The notes under the pieces were generated by a model. That model saw only the letters and a list, made by a program, of their open reading frames with translations. It did not search any database and had not been told where the DNA came from. From Trichomonas vaginalis G3 (lineage: Eukaryota; Parabasalia; Trichomonadida; Trichomonadidae), in assembly GCF_026262505.1 (NCBI RefSeq), contig NC_067204.1:11054522-11118521 (forward strand): DNA of 64,000 bases, in the 5' to 3' direction. Positions 44,665 through 53,479 of the stretch are shown piece by piece; the first letter of the stretch is position 1, and each line of letters begins with the position of its first letter. The position numbers and the translations under genes are program-made.

Positions 44665-45009
44665 ATGACAGAAAAATTAACTTTTTACATAGTGCCAGAC
44701 CCTTCTTGCCCACATCTTTTTAAGCCACAATATATAGACATAGAACTAAATAGAGAAAGCGAAATTCTACAAATAGAAGAAAGCGAAATTCCACAAACAG
44801 AAGAAAAATATAGAGACCTAGATAACGAAACTGGATATGCGCTATTCTGGTTAGATTGTCCTTATGAAATGTATGAAAAAAAGGCTTTATATGAAGAATA
44901 TAGAAAATATTGTCATGAAAACAATATAAGACCAAGCTCTAGAGAAAAATTCTATGCTGGTATAAAACATCTTTTCGAAGTTCGGAATGGCAAATATAGA
45001 AAGAAATAA
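44665..45009 (+). CDS. Small protein with D5/primase C-terminal-like domain (Polinton)
   Basis: 114 residues. The N-terminal part has a short internal repeat (ESEILQIE, ESEIPQTE). The C-terminal 45 residues (LYEEYRKYCHENNIRPSSREKFYAGI) resemble the winged-helix C-terminal domain of P4/D5-type primase-helicases, which binds DNA, here without the helicase. Upstream TTTTTTATCCGAT belongs to the second leader class. A DNA-replication accessory role is inference. Confidence 0.6.
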   Translation: MTEKLTFYIVPDPSCPHLFKPQYIDIELNRESEILQIEESEIPQTEEKYRDLDNETGYALFWLDCPYEMYEKKALYEEYRKYCHENNIRPSSREKFYAGIKHLFEVRNGKYRKK

Positions 45010-45059
45010 TTTTTCTAATCTAATTTTTTCAAAAAATATTTTTTTATTTCCTACTAAAG

Positions 45060-48000
45060 ATGTATCGGAAGTTGTCTAAGTTAGAACACTCGGAAATAAA
45101 ACAACTTCTTACAGAAGCTAACATAGAAGTAGCAAAACATTACGCAACAAACAAAAAAGCACTCGCTGACTTCATTAAAGACTACAATGGTGCAATAAGT
45201 TATGATAGAATTCATGAGTTCATAAAGCCGCAACACGGCGAGGACGAAGTCCACGCAAGAGCATTTCCTTTAAATGACGTTGCTATTGACTTATATCATA
45301 GACGTTCAGTACCTCATGAAGTAAGAAGAGAAATGTTTGACATAACAAATGCGAACGTTGGTGAAACAAGAAGAAGAGACGACACAATGAAACAACAGAG
45401 AAGAGAGATGTTTAAGAGCGCTATAGAACAAGTTCGCAAAGCTAACGATGTCCTTCGTTCCATTGACGACAAACCAAAAGAAGGTGAGAGATGGTTAAAG
45501 AAAGATGAAGAGAATAGGAAGAGGAATGTTAAGACAGGTAATAGACTCATTGACTTTAACATCGAAGCTTTAGATGAACCAAACAGAGACTACTTACACA
45601 AACATTTCGGTAAGGTTTTCATGAGACTCTTAGAGAAAATTAAAATAAACTCCCAACAAAGATGGATGGTATGTTATAAACTTGGTGGAAAGTATGAATG
45701 TTCTACGTTAAACCTCAATAATATTGGAACATTACTACATCAGCTCTTGAAGGAGAACTTTATATCAGAGATAGAAGCAAATGCTGCAGGTATTGTTGAA
45801 ATGCACTATGACTTCTTCTTGACAAACATAAAGAATCTTACTGAAATAAAGATGTATGATTTAACAGAATATGAAGGCTTAACGATGTCAGATGTAAAGA
45901 AAGGCAAACCAAAAAAGAGACCATATAGAGATGAAAGCACACTGACAAATGACCAGAAAGCCATTTTGGAAGCTCTTAAGCAAACAAGAAACCCAGCACT
46001 TATAGAAAGCTTTTGGAAAGATAATGGTGAAAAGAAGTTTTATAAGAAGAGAAGCGGTCAGTTCTGGAAGTATCTTTGCACATTACCTATAAATCTTGAG
46101 CGCTACCAAATCTTCAATGAACTGAACAAAAGAACTGCAGCACTTATGACAGAGGACAATTGTTTCGTTTATGCTTGCATTCAGGCTGGAGTAAATGAAG
46201 AAACTATTGACCACATGCGTGAAGTTATTCGTGTTAGAGACTTTCCTCAAAGTAAAGTACAAGAAATTTCTGACGCAACAGGTATAGCATTTAATGTTAC
46301 CATTGGTTACTTCAATGACTCAAGACATAATGAAATAAAGAGATACATACCAAAAGAATGTGAAACTGTTAGAACTATTGACTTACTTCTTGTTGAAGAC
46401 CACTACATGCTAAATGAAAGATTACCAATGACAACATATTTCGTCAGAAATTACAAAGAAATTCTCAAAGCTTGTGGTGGAATGAACATTGAGAAACAGA
46501 TGAAGATTTATACAAAGAGAGAGAACAAATATGTAGTTCGTTATGATAGAACAACACCGTTATGGGATGTTATGAAAACATTGTGGGAGTGCAAATATTT
46601 CGAACCTATTTCTTATGGAGAACTTTTCACATATACGACTGACTTATATAACACAGAACCTTGCACCATTTAAAGATTTGACATATGCTCCAAAGTATTG
46701 TGTACAACTGAAGAAGAAAGCCGAGTCAAAAGAAGTAAATAAAAATAAGTGCAAGTTCATTCCTGAGCACGTTTTCTTTGCTGACTTTGAGTGCAGTACC
46801 GATGGCTTTCATAAAGCTTTTAACATCTGTTATGACAGTGAAGATGGTTCAGTGAGTGAAAGCATTTGGGTCAGAACTGTGCAACAGAATTTTTGGAGCG
46901 ACTTCCTGACAAGAGTTTAATATATTTCCATAACCTCAGTTATGATATAAACTTCATCTTAAGACACATGACAGAAGTGAAAGGAACTCCCATCATTAAA
47001 GGTTCACGAACAATGCAAATAACTGGCTTATATAAAGGAAGGGCAATTATTATAAAAGACTCTTACAGTGTTATAAATAAGAAGCTTAAACTATTTCCTG
47101 CTATGTTTAACTTACAAACAGGACCGAAAGAAGTATTTCCATACAACTACTACAGCAGTGTTTTGTTAGCAAATGACAACAGAACTGGTGTCATTTCTGA
47201 AGCATGTAAGTTTGTAAAAGATATTGAAACGTTCATGAAAAACATAGATTCCATCAAAGGTTGCAGAATAGATGAGAACCACTTCGACTTAGAAAAATAT
47301 AGCACATTCTATTGCAAACAAGATGTAAGAATTTTAAGAGAAGGTTTTGTTAAGTTCCGCAATGACATATTGAAAGAGTTTGATTTAAACGTTTATGACT
47401 ACGTTAGCATTTGTTCAATTGCTAACAAATTATTTGAGAACAGAGTGTACTTCCCGAATGGAAATTTATATGACCTCTCAAATAAACCAAGAGAATTTAT
47501 TTCACGCTGCATTCAAGGTGGAAGATGTATGCTGTCAGATAACATTAAACAAAAGAGCGAAAAGAAACTCATTGCTGACTTCGACGCTGTTTCATTATAT
47601 CCATCTGCTATAGCAAGACTTTATACTTTAGAAGGAATTCCAAAGGTTATGAAGAAAGAAATGTTAAGCACAGAGTATCTCATGAAACATTTATTCGATG
47701 ACGACCAAAAGGAACCCATTGGTGAAAAGTTTATATCTGGCTTCTTTGTTCTCATTAAGATAACAGAGATTGGAATACATAGACACTTTCCTTTAATAGT
47801 TTGTGACCCTGAACTAAATCCAGAACTTAACGTTCCCAGAAGTTCAAACACTTGCTGTTTAATGTATGTTGACCATATAACATTACAAGACCTCATAAAA
47901 TATCAAGGTGTCAAATGTGAAGTGTTGCAAGGATACTATTACGATGGAAACAGAGATATTAGAATAAGAGATGAAGTAAAGAAGTTGTTTGAGTTAAGGT

Positions 48001-48839
48001 TAAAGTATAAGAAAGAAGGAAATCCTTTGCAAGAAAATATAAAGCTCATTCTGAACAGTATTTATGGCAAAACTATTCTATCTCCTATTGAGTCAAAAAT
48101 AACCATAGTAAATGACAAAGATGCTATAAGATATGCCATCAGAAACTACAACCATATAGTGAAGTTCGAAGGTTTGGATGGTTCAGATAAAACTATTTTC
48201 AAGCTAACGAAAAGCATTTGCAGACACTTTAACTTCTGTCCACTTGGTGTTAATATTCTGTCTATGTCGAAGAGAATAATGTGTGAAGTATTCTGTACTG
48301 CTGAGGACTTAGGAATGGACATCTTTTATAGCGATACGGACAGTATGCATCTCTACACTGAAGATATCCCTCGTTTAGCTGAAGAGTTTGAGAAGCGTTA
48401 TGGAAGAGTTCTCATTGGTAAAACATTAGGTCAGTTCCATTCTGACTTCGCAGAAATAACACCTGGAAAACAAAGTTTAGCATACAAGTCAATATTTTGT
48501 GGAAAGAAGACTTACATAGACTTACTCACGAATGATTTAAATGAAGTTGCATTTCACTGCAGAATGAAAGGCGTGAAGCAAGATGTTATTGCTTTAACCG
48601 CTAATGAAATGTTTCCTGACTCTGTTCAGTGTTTCTATGATGAAGATAAAGGTTTAATGGTTCCGCAAGGAAAATTTGACAAAGACTCTGAGTTCAGTGT
48701 TATGAAGTTATATAAAGCACTTTATGACGGTCAAGAGATTGCATTCGACTTATGTAAGTCGTGTCAACCTTGCTTTGTTGAAAAGTTTAACTTCTCAATA
48801 ACGACTAAAACAAGCTTTATTCGTAAGTTGAAGTTCTGA
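45060..48839 (+). pseudogene. Polinton DNA polymerase B (fossil, broken about twice)
   Basis: Family B polymerase of the protein-primed type. The region contains, in order: a long N-terminal domain; an EDNCFVYACIQAG segment with a later EDHYML (about 46150-46410) that recalls OTU-type Cys/His motifs; an exonuclease-type segment (FFADFECSTDG, then FHNLSYDINF); polymerase motif A (DFDAVSLYPSAI, about 47580); motif B (LNSIYGK, about 48050); and motif C (YSDTDS, about 48330). It would replicate the element. It seems broken about twice. Confidence 0.88.
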
Positions 48840-48899
48840 GGTCATTTATTTTTGTCAGCAATGAGGTCATTCGTGATAAAAATAAAACTAGCGTAGATT

Positions 48900-49743
48900 T
48901 TACAATACAGCAATTGTAGAGTTTAAGAGTTGTGCTTCAATGTAGAGACAGTCCTTATGGTCTGGAGGTAAGAACACTGGGCAGTTATGGTCATGAGTGG
49001 AGAACATGTCTATCCAAAACTCACGATTGAAGCCAGTTAATTTATAGTATTTAGGGTTAGGAAGTGGTGTAGTTCTTGTATGACCTATGAACTCATTTTC
49101 AACTCCCTTACTTAAGTTTGAATATAATATAGCTTGCTTTCTATCCCAAATGCCAGGTGTTACAATCTTTGAAAATTCATTTTTCCTCGGAAGCATTGCA
49201 TCATAATTGAAAACATTTTTGAAATCATCACTTGGTTCAGAGATTTGAAATCTTATACGTAATGGATTTTTTTTCTCTTTAGCGACTTCATTGAATGGTG
49301 AATATATAACAAACTGACAGTCATGAGTTCCATCTTCATTTTCATTAAATTCATAATGAAAGTCTATAAGTTGTGGTTTTCAGTTGTGCAAGAAACTCAC
49401 GTAAAGGCTGTAAAGTTTGTACTTCAATGTTAAACTTTTTCTCGAACATTTCATTAAATGAAATCATACATTGCAACAATGTTGTATCGTCTTTAAAGTA
49501 TTTGTATATGTGAATGTTTTGGGCGCTTAAAGACTGTTCGTCATTTTCTATCTCGACTTGAAGTATAAAGTCAACCTTTCTGAAAGCACGTGTTATATAC
49601 ATAGATGTTATGTCAATGTACTTCTCTTCATTTATGTTCACAATCCAGTCTGTTGGAAACTTAAACGTTACTCTGTTCCCCTTTATTTTGACGTCAGGGT
49701 TTTCACTACTGAACGCAACAGATAAAGGTATTTGTCTATACAT
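48900..49743 (-). pseudogene. Candidate minor capsid (penton-like) protein of the Polinton
   Basis: Minus-strand coding region opposite the polymerase and next to the other structural genes. It has a beta-rich composition (VTFKFPTDWIVNI, YIDITSMYITRAF near the start) and ends in a short conserved-looking LYIEAQLLNSTIAVL tail. Position and fold impression suit the single jelly-roll minor capsid protein known in Polintons, but I cannot confirm it. It appears broken about once. A TTTTTATCCGAATTAA leader directly precedes its ATG. Confidence 0.5.
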
Positions 49744-49759
49744 TTAATTCGGATAAAAA
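49744..49759 (-). promoter_or_regulatory. Second-class leader motif before the minus-strand gene
   Basis: On the minus strand reads TTTTTATCCGAATTAA directly before ATG. Close match to 50511-50528 on the plus strand. Confidence 0.45.
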
Positions 49760-49767
49760 TAAACCAT

Positions 49768-50026
49768 TTACTCTTTCTTTGCTTCAGCTTCTTTAGCTTT
49801 TGCTTCAGCTTCTTCTCTAGCTTTTTTCGCCAGTAGTCTTGGGTTCTTTTGTCTTCCAGCAGCTAATGCAGCAAGTTGTTTTTCACTAAGTTTTCTCTTT
49901 GGTCTCTCTGGCTTTTTCTTGTTTTTGTTCCTTCAGTTCGGATAAAATTTGCTCACGAATTTCTTTCTTCAATGCTTCAACATCTATGACCCCTTTGGTC
50001 TTGTCCGTAGGACTTGTCTGAGTCAT
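49768..50026 (-). pseudogene. Small basic Polinton protein (fossil)
   Basis: Lys/Glu/Ala-rich minus-strand coding region. The start side is charged (VEALKKEIREQILSELKEQ) and the end is an alanine-lysine helix (AREEAEAKAKEAEAKKE). Could be a DNA-binding or core-type protein of the particle. Seems broken about once. Confidence 0.45.
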
Positions 50027-50071
50027 TTGACTGCAGATAAAAAACAAAATTAAAACTTTAACCGATGTAAA

Positions 50072-50506
50072 ATGAGCTTGTCAAAATCAGAGCGAGAGTC
50101 TATTATATTAAATGACGCAAGAGGAATACAACATCCTTTCTATTATGTAAGTCAGAGTAAAGATGGTAAAATATACGTAAGAAAAAGAAAGGTTCCATTA
50201 GCGAATGCAGAAAGCGACAGTATTAAGGTGCATGGCAAGGGTGAAGCCCACGAAGCCCATGTTAAGCCTTCTATTCAAACTGAAAAGTCAATAGAACCAG
50301 AAGAAAAGAAGCCAGATGTACTTTCAATAACGAACCAAGAGCTTATTGCAAAGTTCGTGAATTTCATTGAAAAACAAACCGAGTCAAAGAATCCTGACCC
50401 GCCAGTGAAAGAAGTTGAGACAAAAGAGAATGTACAGTTCATTGAAAATGTCAAGAAACAACTTCCACCACGAATGCCAAGAAGAAGAGTGAGAATAATG
50501 AAGTAA
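50072..50506 (+). CDS. Unknown Polinton protein, 144 residues
   Basis: Divergent from the minus-strand small basic gene. Residues about 20-45 (FYYVSQSKDGKIYVRKRKVP) match a segment of the gene at 52628 (FYVHTMKDGRVQFRKIKQPL), so the two share a small domain. The middle is acidic/low complexity and the C-terminus is Arg-rich (RMPRRRVRIMK), suggesting nucleic-acid contact. Lies 28 bp before the candidate major capsid gene. Confidence 0.6.
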   Translation: MSLSKSERESIILNDARGIQHPFYYVSQSKDGKIYVRKRKVPLANAESDSIKVHGKGEAHEAHVKPSIQTEKSIEPEEKKPDVLSITNQELIAKFVNFIEKQTESKNPDPPVKEVETKENVQFIENVKKQLPPRMPRRRVRIMK

Positions 50507-50510
50507 ATAG

Positions 50511-50528
50511 ATATTTTTATCCGAATCA
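50511..50528 (+). promoter_or_regulatory. Second-class leader motif before candidate major capsid gene
   Basis: TATTTTTATCCGAATCAA, five bases before the ATG at 50534. Confidence 0.45.
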
Positions 50529-50533
50529 AAGAC

Positions 50534-52108
50534 ATGCAGAACGAACAGCTAAACGAATTTACTCCAGCAGAGCATATTCATCAGATTCGCTCATATTTCG
50601 ATATCATAGACAATGCAGTTCAAATTGGTGACACTAATAGAAAATATTCTGACGCAAAGATTCCATCACAACCTGGAACTGCTAAAGATAACACATGGGT
50701 AACATTCAATCTCTCACCTCCTGGTGAAAATATGTTGGACCTTTACAATACATTCATTACGTATAAAATGGAAGGTCAATTTATTGTAGATAAAGAAATT
50801 GGTTCAGGTTCCAATAAAACAAACCCACCAGGATTTTGGATTGGTTTCGATGACGCTTTCTATGCAGTTGCTGGATATCAAATCCTTGCAAATGGTCGTA
50901 TCGTATATTCTCAAGACAACGCAAGAGAAGAAGCATATATAACTTCAAACTCACAAACTACCGAACAAATAAAGAAAGTAGATGTTTTCTCAAAGACTCG
51001 ACATGAAGATGTATGGAGTCATTCGGGAACATGCAGAACAGGACAAATTGTTAGTGGTCCAATTACAGCAGGAAAATCACTTGATTTTAAGCTTCGTTTA
51101 AGAATTCCTGTTAGAAGATTCCTTCCATTAGAAGCTATTCGATTTATTCCAGCTTTTGCAGGAAACATTCAGCTTAAAGTAAAGTTCAGTAGCGACGCCT
51201 TACAATGCACATCTATATCTGTAAATGATATCGTTGCTTTCAATCCAACTCTTAAAGTTGCATTTGCTTCAGATTCAAATCCACCGACAAATAAATTTGT
51301 TCCATGGAATGAACCATTCACTATGATAACGAAGGCAGTAGAAGCTAGTAGAACAGTTACTATTACAACTGTAACCCAGCAACTATTTCGAACAAAGATG
51401 GATTTTAATGAATGTTTCATTCATCCAAAGTCATTCTCTTTAGACCCTAACATTTATACAGAACTTGTAGAACATCATACAAACGAGGCTTTATGTTTTC
51501 CTGTTAAAGTTATGGATTGGATTCCTATGGACGGTTCATTCTCAAAGAATACAGATAGTTCAAGTGCAACATTTACAGCAGCTTATACGCCTATTAATGT
51601 TAAAAGTATTTGGGCACTATTTAGAAAGAAAGACAACTATTATGTTAATTTTGAGAACCCTAAGTTTAAATATCTTCAGCTTTCCATGGGAGCTTATGGA
51701 AATATGCCTGCAGAACCTGAAAAATCATATGGACCTGTATTTTATGAAATGGTTGCGAACGCTTGCAATACAAACAATGATATGATAGGATTTAATGAAG
51801 ATGTTATGAGGTCATTGGTGGATGATGGTAGTGTGGAACATAAATGGGATAGCTATGACAACACACATTTCTTATGTGGTTTTCCAACAGAAGTGGACTT
51901 TTGCTTCCAGCAAGGTCAAACATCTACTGCTCCAATAACATACAAATTGTCTGTTAAAGGACCTATTGAACTAGCAACTGAAAACGTACCAAAGCCACTT
52001 ATTGGATTTATGAGGGATTGTTGCTTTGCCATTCAGGTGCGTGCTAATGGAATCCCAATAATAAGATTAGATGACTATAACTTAGCTACGGACGACGGTG
52101 AGGAATAA
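50534..52108 (+). CDS. Candidate major capsid protein (Polinton)
   Basis: 524 residues, the right size for the double jelly-roll major capsid protein of Polintons, and placed among other particle genes. The sequence is beta-rich throughout (TWVTFNLSPPGENMLDLYN near residue 55, FAGNIQLKVKFSSDA near 215, TYKLSVKGPIELATENVP near 475) with no enzymatic motif. The frame looks whole. The assignment rests on size, composition and position; a profile search would decide. Confidence 0.62.
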   Translation: MQNEQLNEFTPAEHIHQIRSYFDIIDNAVQIGDTNRKYSDAKIPSQPGTAKDNTWVTFNLSPPGENMLDLYNTFITYKMEGQFIVDKEIGSGSNKTNPPGFWIGFDDAFYAVAGYQILANGRIVYSQDNAREEAYITSNSQTTEQIKKVDVFSKTRHEDVWSHSGTCRTGQIVSGPITAGKSLDFKLRLRIPVRRFLPLEAIRFIPAFAGNIQLKVKFSSDALQCTSISVNDIVAFNPTLKVAFASDSNPPTNKFVPWNEPFTMITKAVEASRTVTITTVTQQLFRTKMDFNECFIHPKSFSLDPNIYTELVEHHTNEALCFPVKVMDWIPMDGSFSKNTDSSSATFTAAYTPINVKSIWALFRKKDNYYVNFENPKFKYLQLSMGAYGNMPAEPEKSYGPVFYEMVANACNTNNDMIGFNEDVMRSLVDDGSVEHKWDSYDNTHFLCGFPTEVDFCFQQGQTSTAPITYKLSVKGPIELATENVPKPLIGFMRDCCFAIQVRANGIPIIRLDDYNLATDDGEE

Positions 52109-52138
52109 AGGATGAACGTTTATTTTTAAAGCTTATAA

Positions 52139-52579
52139 ATGAGTTCTTCATCAAGCTCTCGTGAACCTTCACCATCTGTGAAACAAACTTTACCAAACGA
52201 TTATGGAGCACCTATTGAATATTTCTTACGAGCTGCACAATGGCAAAGAGCAGTCTCACCAAGGTTAGGTGTTCCACCAGCTCCTGTCAAAAATAGCATT
52301 TGGTCAAGTCCTTATATAAAATATGGTCTCCCACTAGGTTTGCTAGCTACAGCAGGAGCAGTTATGATGTTGAAAAGAAATAAAGCAAATGTTGTAAATA
52401 ATACTGAAGTAGCTGAAGTTAAACAAACTCCAACACCTTCACAAGCAAAACCTTCAATGACTCCTGAACCTATGGAAGTACAAACTCCTGTTCAAAAGTC
52501 AACTCCTAAACCGACTCCAACATTTAAACCAGAACCTACTCCTCAAATAAATCGTAAAACTCCTGCGTTTCCTTACTGA
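52139..52579 (+). CDS. Single-pass membrane protein, Pro/Thr-rich tail (Polinton)
   Basis: 146 residues. A Ser-rich N-terminus (MSSSSSSREPSPS), then a hydrophobic segment at about 60-78 (YGLPLGLLATAGAVMMLK) forming one membrane span, then a Pro/Thr/Lys-rich tail with repeated PxPT motifs. Small membrane proteins between capsid and late genes are common in related viruses with internal membranes. Role unknown. Confidence 0.6.
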   Translation: MSSSSSSREPSPSVKQTLPNDYGAPIEYFLRAAQWQRAVSPRLGVPPAPVKNSIWSSPYIKYGLPLGLLATAGAVMMLKRNKANVVNNTEVAEVKQTPTPSQAKPSMTPEPMEVQTPVQKSTPKPTPTFKPEPTPQINRKTPAFPY

Positions 52580-52627
52580 AAAAATAACGTTATTTTTATT
52601 TAATATTAAAATTTTTATTTGATTAAA

Positions 52628-52864
52628 ATGACGACTAAAGTCACTGAAGCAACAAAACAAAAGTTTTTGGTAGAATACATTAAATCAGGAACTATTCCAG
52701 AAGGTTTTTACGTTCATACTATGAAGGATGGTAGAGTTCAGTTTAGAAAGATAAAGCAACCATTAGATAGAGAAGGTATATTAAGGAAGATTAAACTTCA
52801 TGAGGACAACATTGCTGAACTTAGGAAGAAGTTAGAAGAGTTGGAGAAAGGAAGAGAGTTATAA
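52628..52864 (+). CDS. Small charged protein, 78 residues (Polinton)
   Basis: Starts at the ATG after TTTTTATTTGATTAAA; the earlier TTG of the open frame is unlikely. Shares the FYVHTMKDGRVQFRKIKQPL segment with the 50072 gene and ends in a probable coiled coil (HEDNIAELRKKLEELEKG). Function unknown; possibly a structural or packaging accessory. Confidence 0.6.
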   Translation: MTTKVTEATKQKFLVEYIKSGTIPEGFYVHTMKDGRVQFRKIKQPLDREGILRKIKLHEDNIAELRKKLEELEKGREL

Positions 52865-52880
52865 AGCAATGAATTCAACA

Positions 52881-52926
52881 GGGTAGAAATGAGGTTAGAA
52901 ATCGGGTTAGATCTAACCATCTACCC
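52881..52926 (+). repeat. Dispersed 46-bp hairpin, copy 5
   Basis: Closest relative of 40378 (as reverse complement) and of 42655. Lies 16 bases after the stop of the preceding gene. Confidence 0.85.
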
Positions 52927-53022
52927 TAAATTTATTTTTGGGCTATGTTTTCATACATGTGAGGGTGGTGATATCATTAATTTTTAAGTTTATTTTTACT
53001 GAAAATTTTTATTTGGATGTAA

Positions 53023-53307
53023 ATGACAGAACAAAAGCAACTCATTCGAATTCCACAGTATAACAAACATACATTTAAACATTTATTCTTCCTTCCTGAG
53101 CATAACATGTTCTTTCAAATACATCCGAGACCAGTTGACTTTTCATTGACTGTGTATAAAGATAGAAATAGTTATATCATTAAACCATACGATGACGAAG
53201 GTAAGTTATGTAAATTGTACGTTAAGAAGTTAGAGAAAGTTTATGGCTTCAAGTATGACTACAATAGGGTTAACACTGATGATGAAGATATTGAGGAAAA
53301 TTTATGA
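53023..53307 (+). CDS. Unknown Polinton protein, 94 residues
   Basis: Complete frame after a TTTTTATTTGGATGTAA leader. Aromatic and basic N-terminal half, acidic C-terminus (NTDDEDIEENL). No family recognised. Last gene before the satellite. Confidence 0.55.
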   Translation: MTEQKQLIRIPQYNKHTFKHLFFLPEHNMFFQIHPRPVDFSLTVYKDRNSYIIKPYDDEGKLCKLYVKKLEKVYGFKYDYNRVNTDDEDIEENL

Positions 53308-53479
53308 GAACATTAGTGAAGTCGTTAGTGAGAACGATAGTGAGAACGTTTATTTTTACATTAGTGAGTTCGTTAGTGAAGTGAAGTGGTTGGCGGCTTT
53401 GTAAAGTGTCAAATTCACAAGTATTGGGTAAGGTGGAACGCAGTGCCGCCGTACCCATGACTTGTATACTAACTAAAGT
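53308..53479. other. Repetitive spacer before the satellite
   Basis: Contains several GTTAGTGAGAACG / CGTTAGTGAAG words in tandem-like order, then a GC-richer stretch (GGTGGAACGCAGTGCCGCCG) just before the satellite. No gene supported. Confidence 0.4.
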
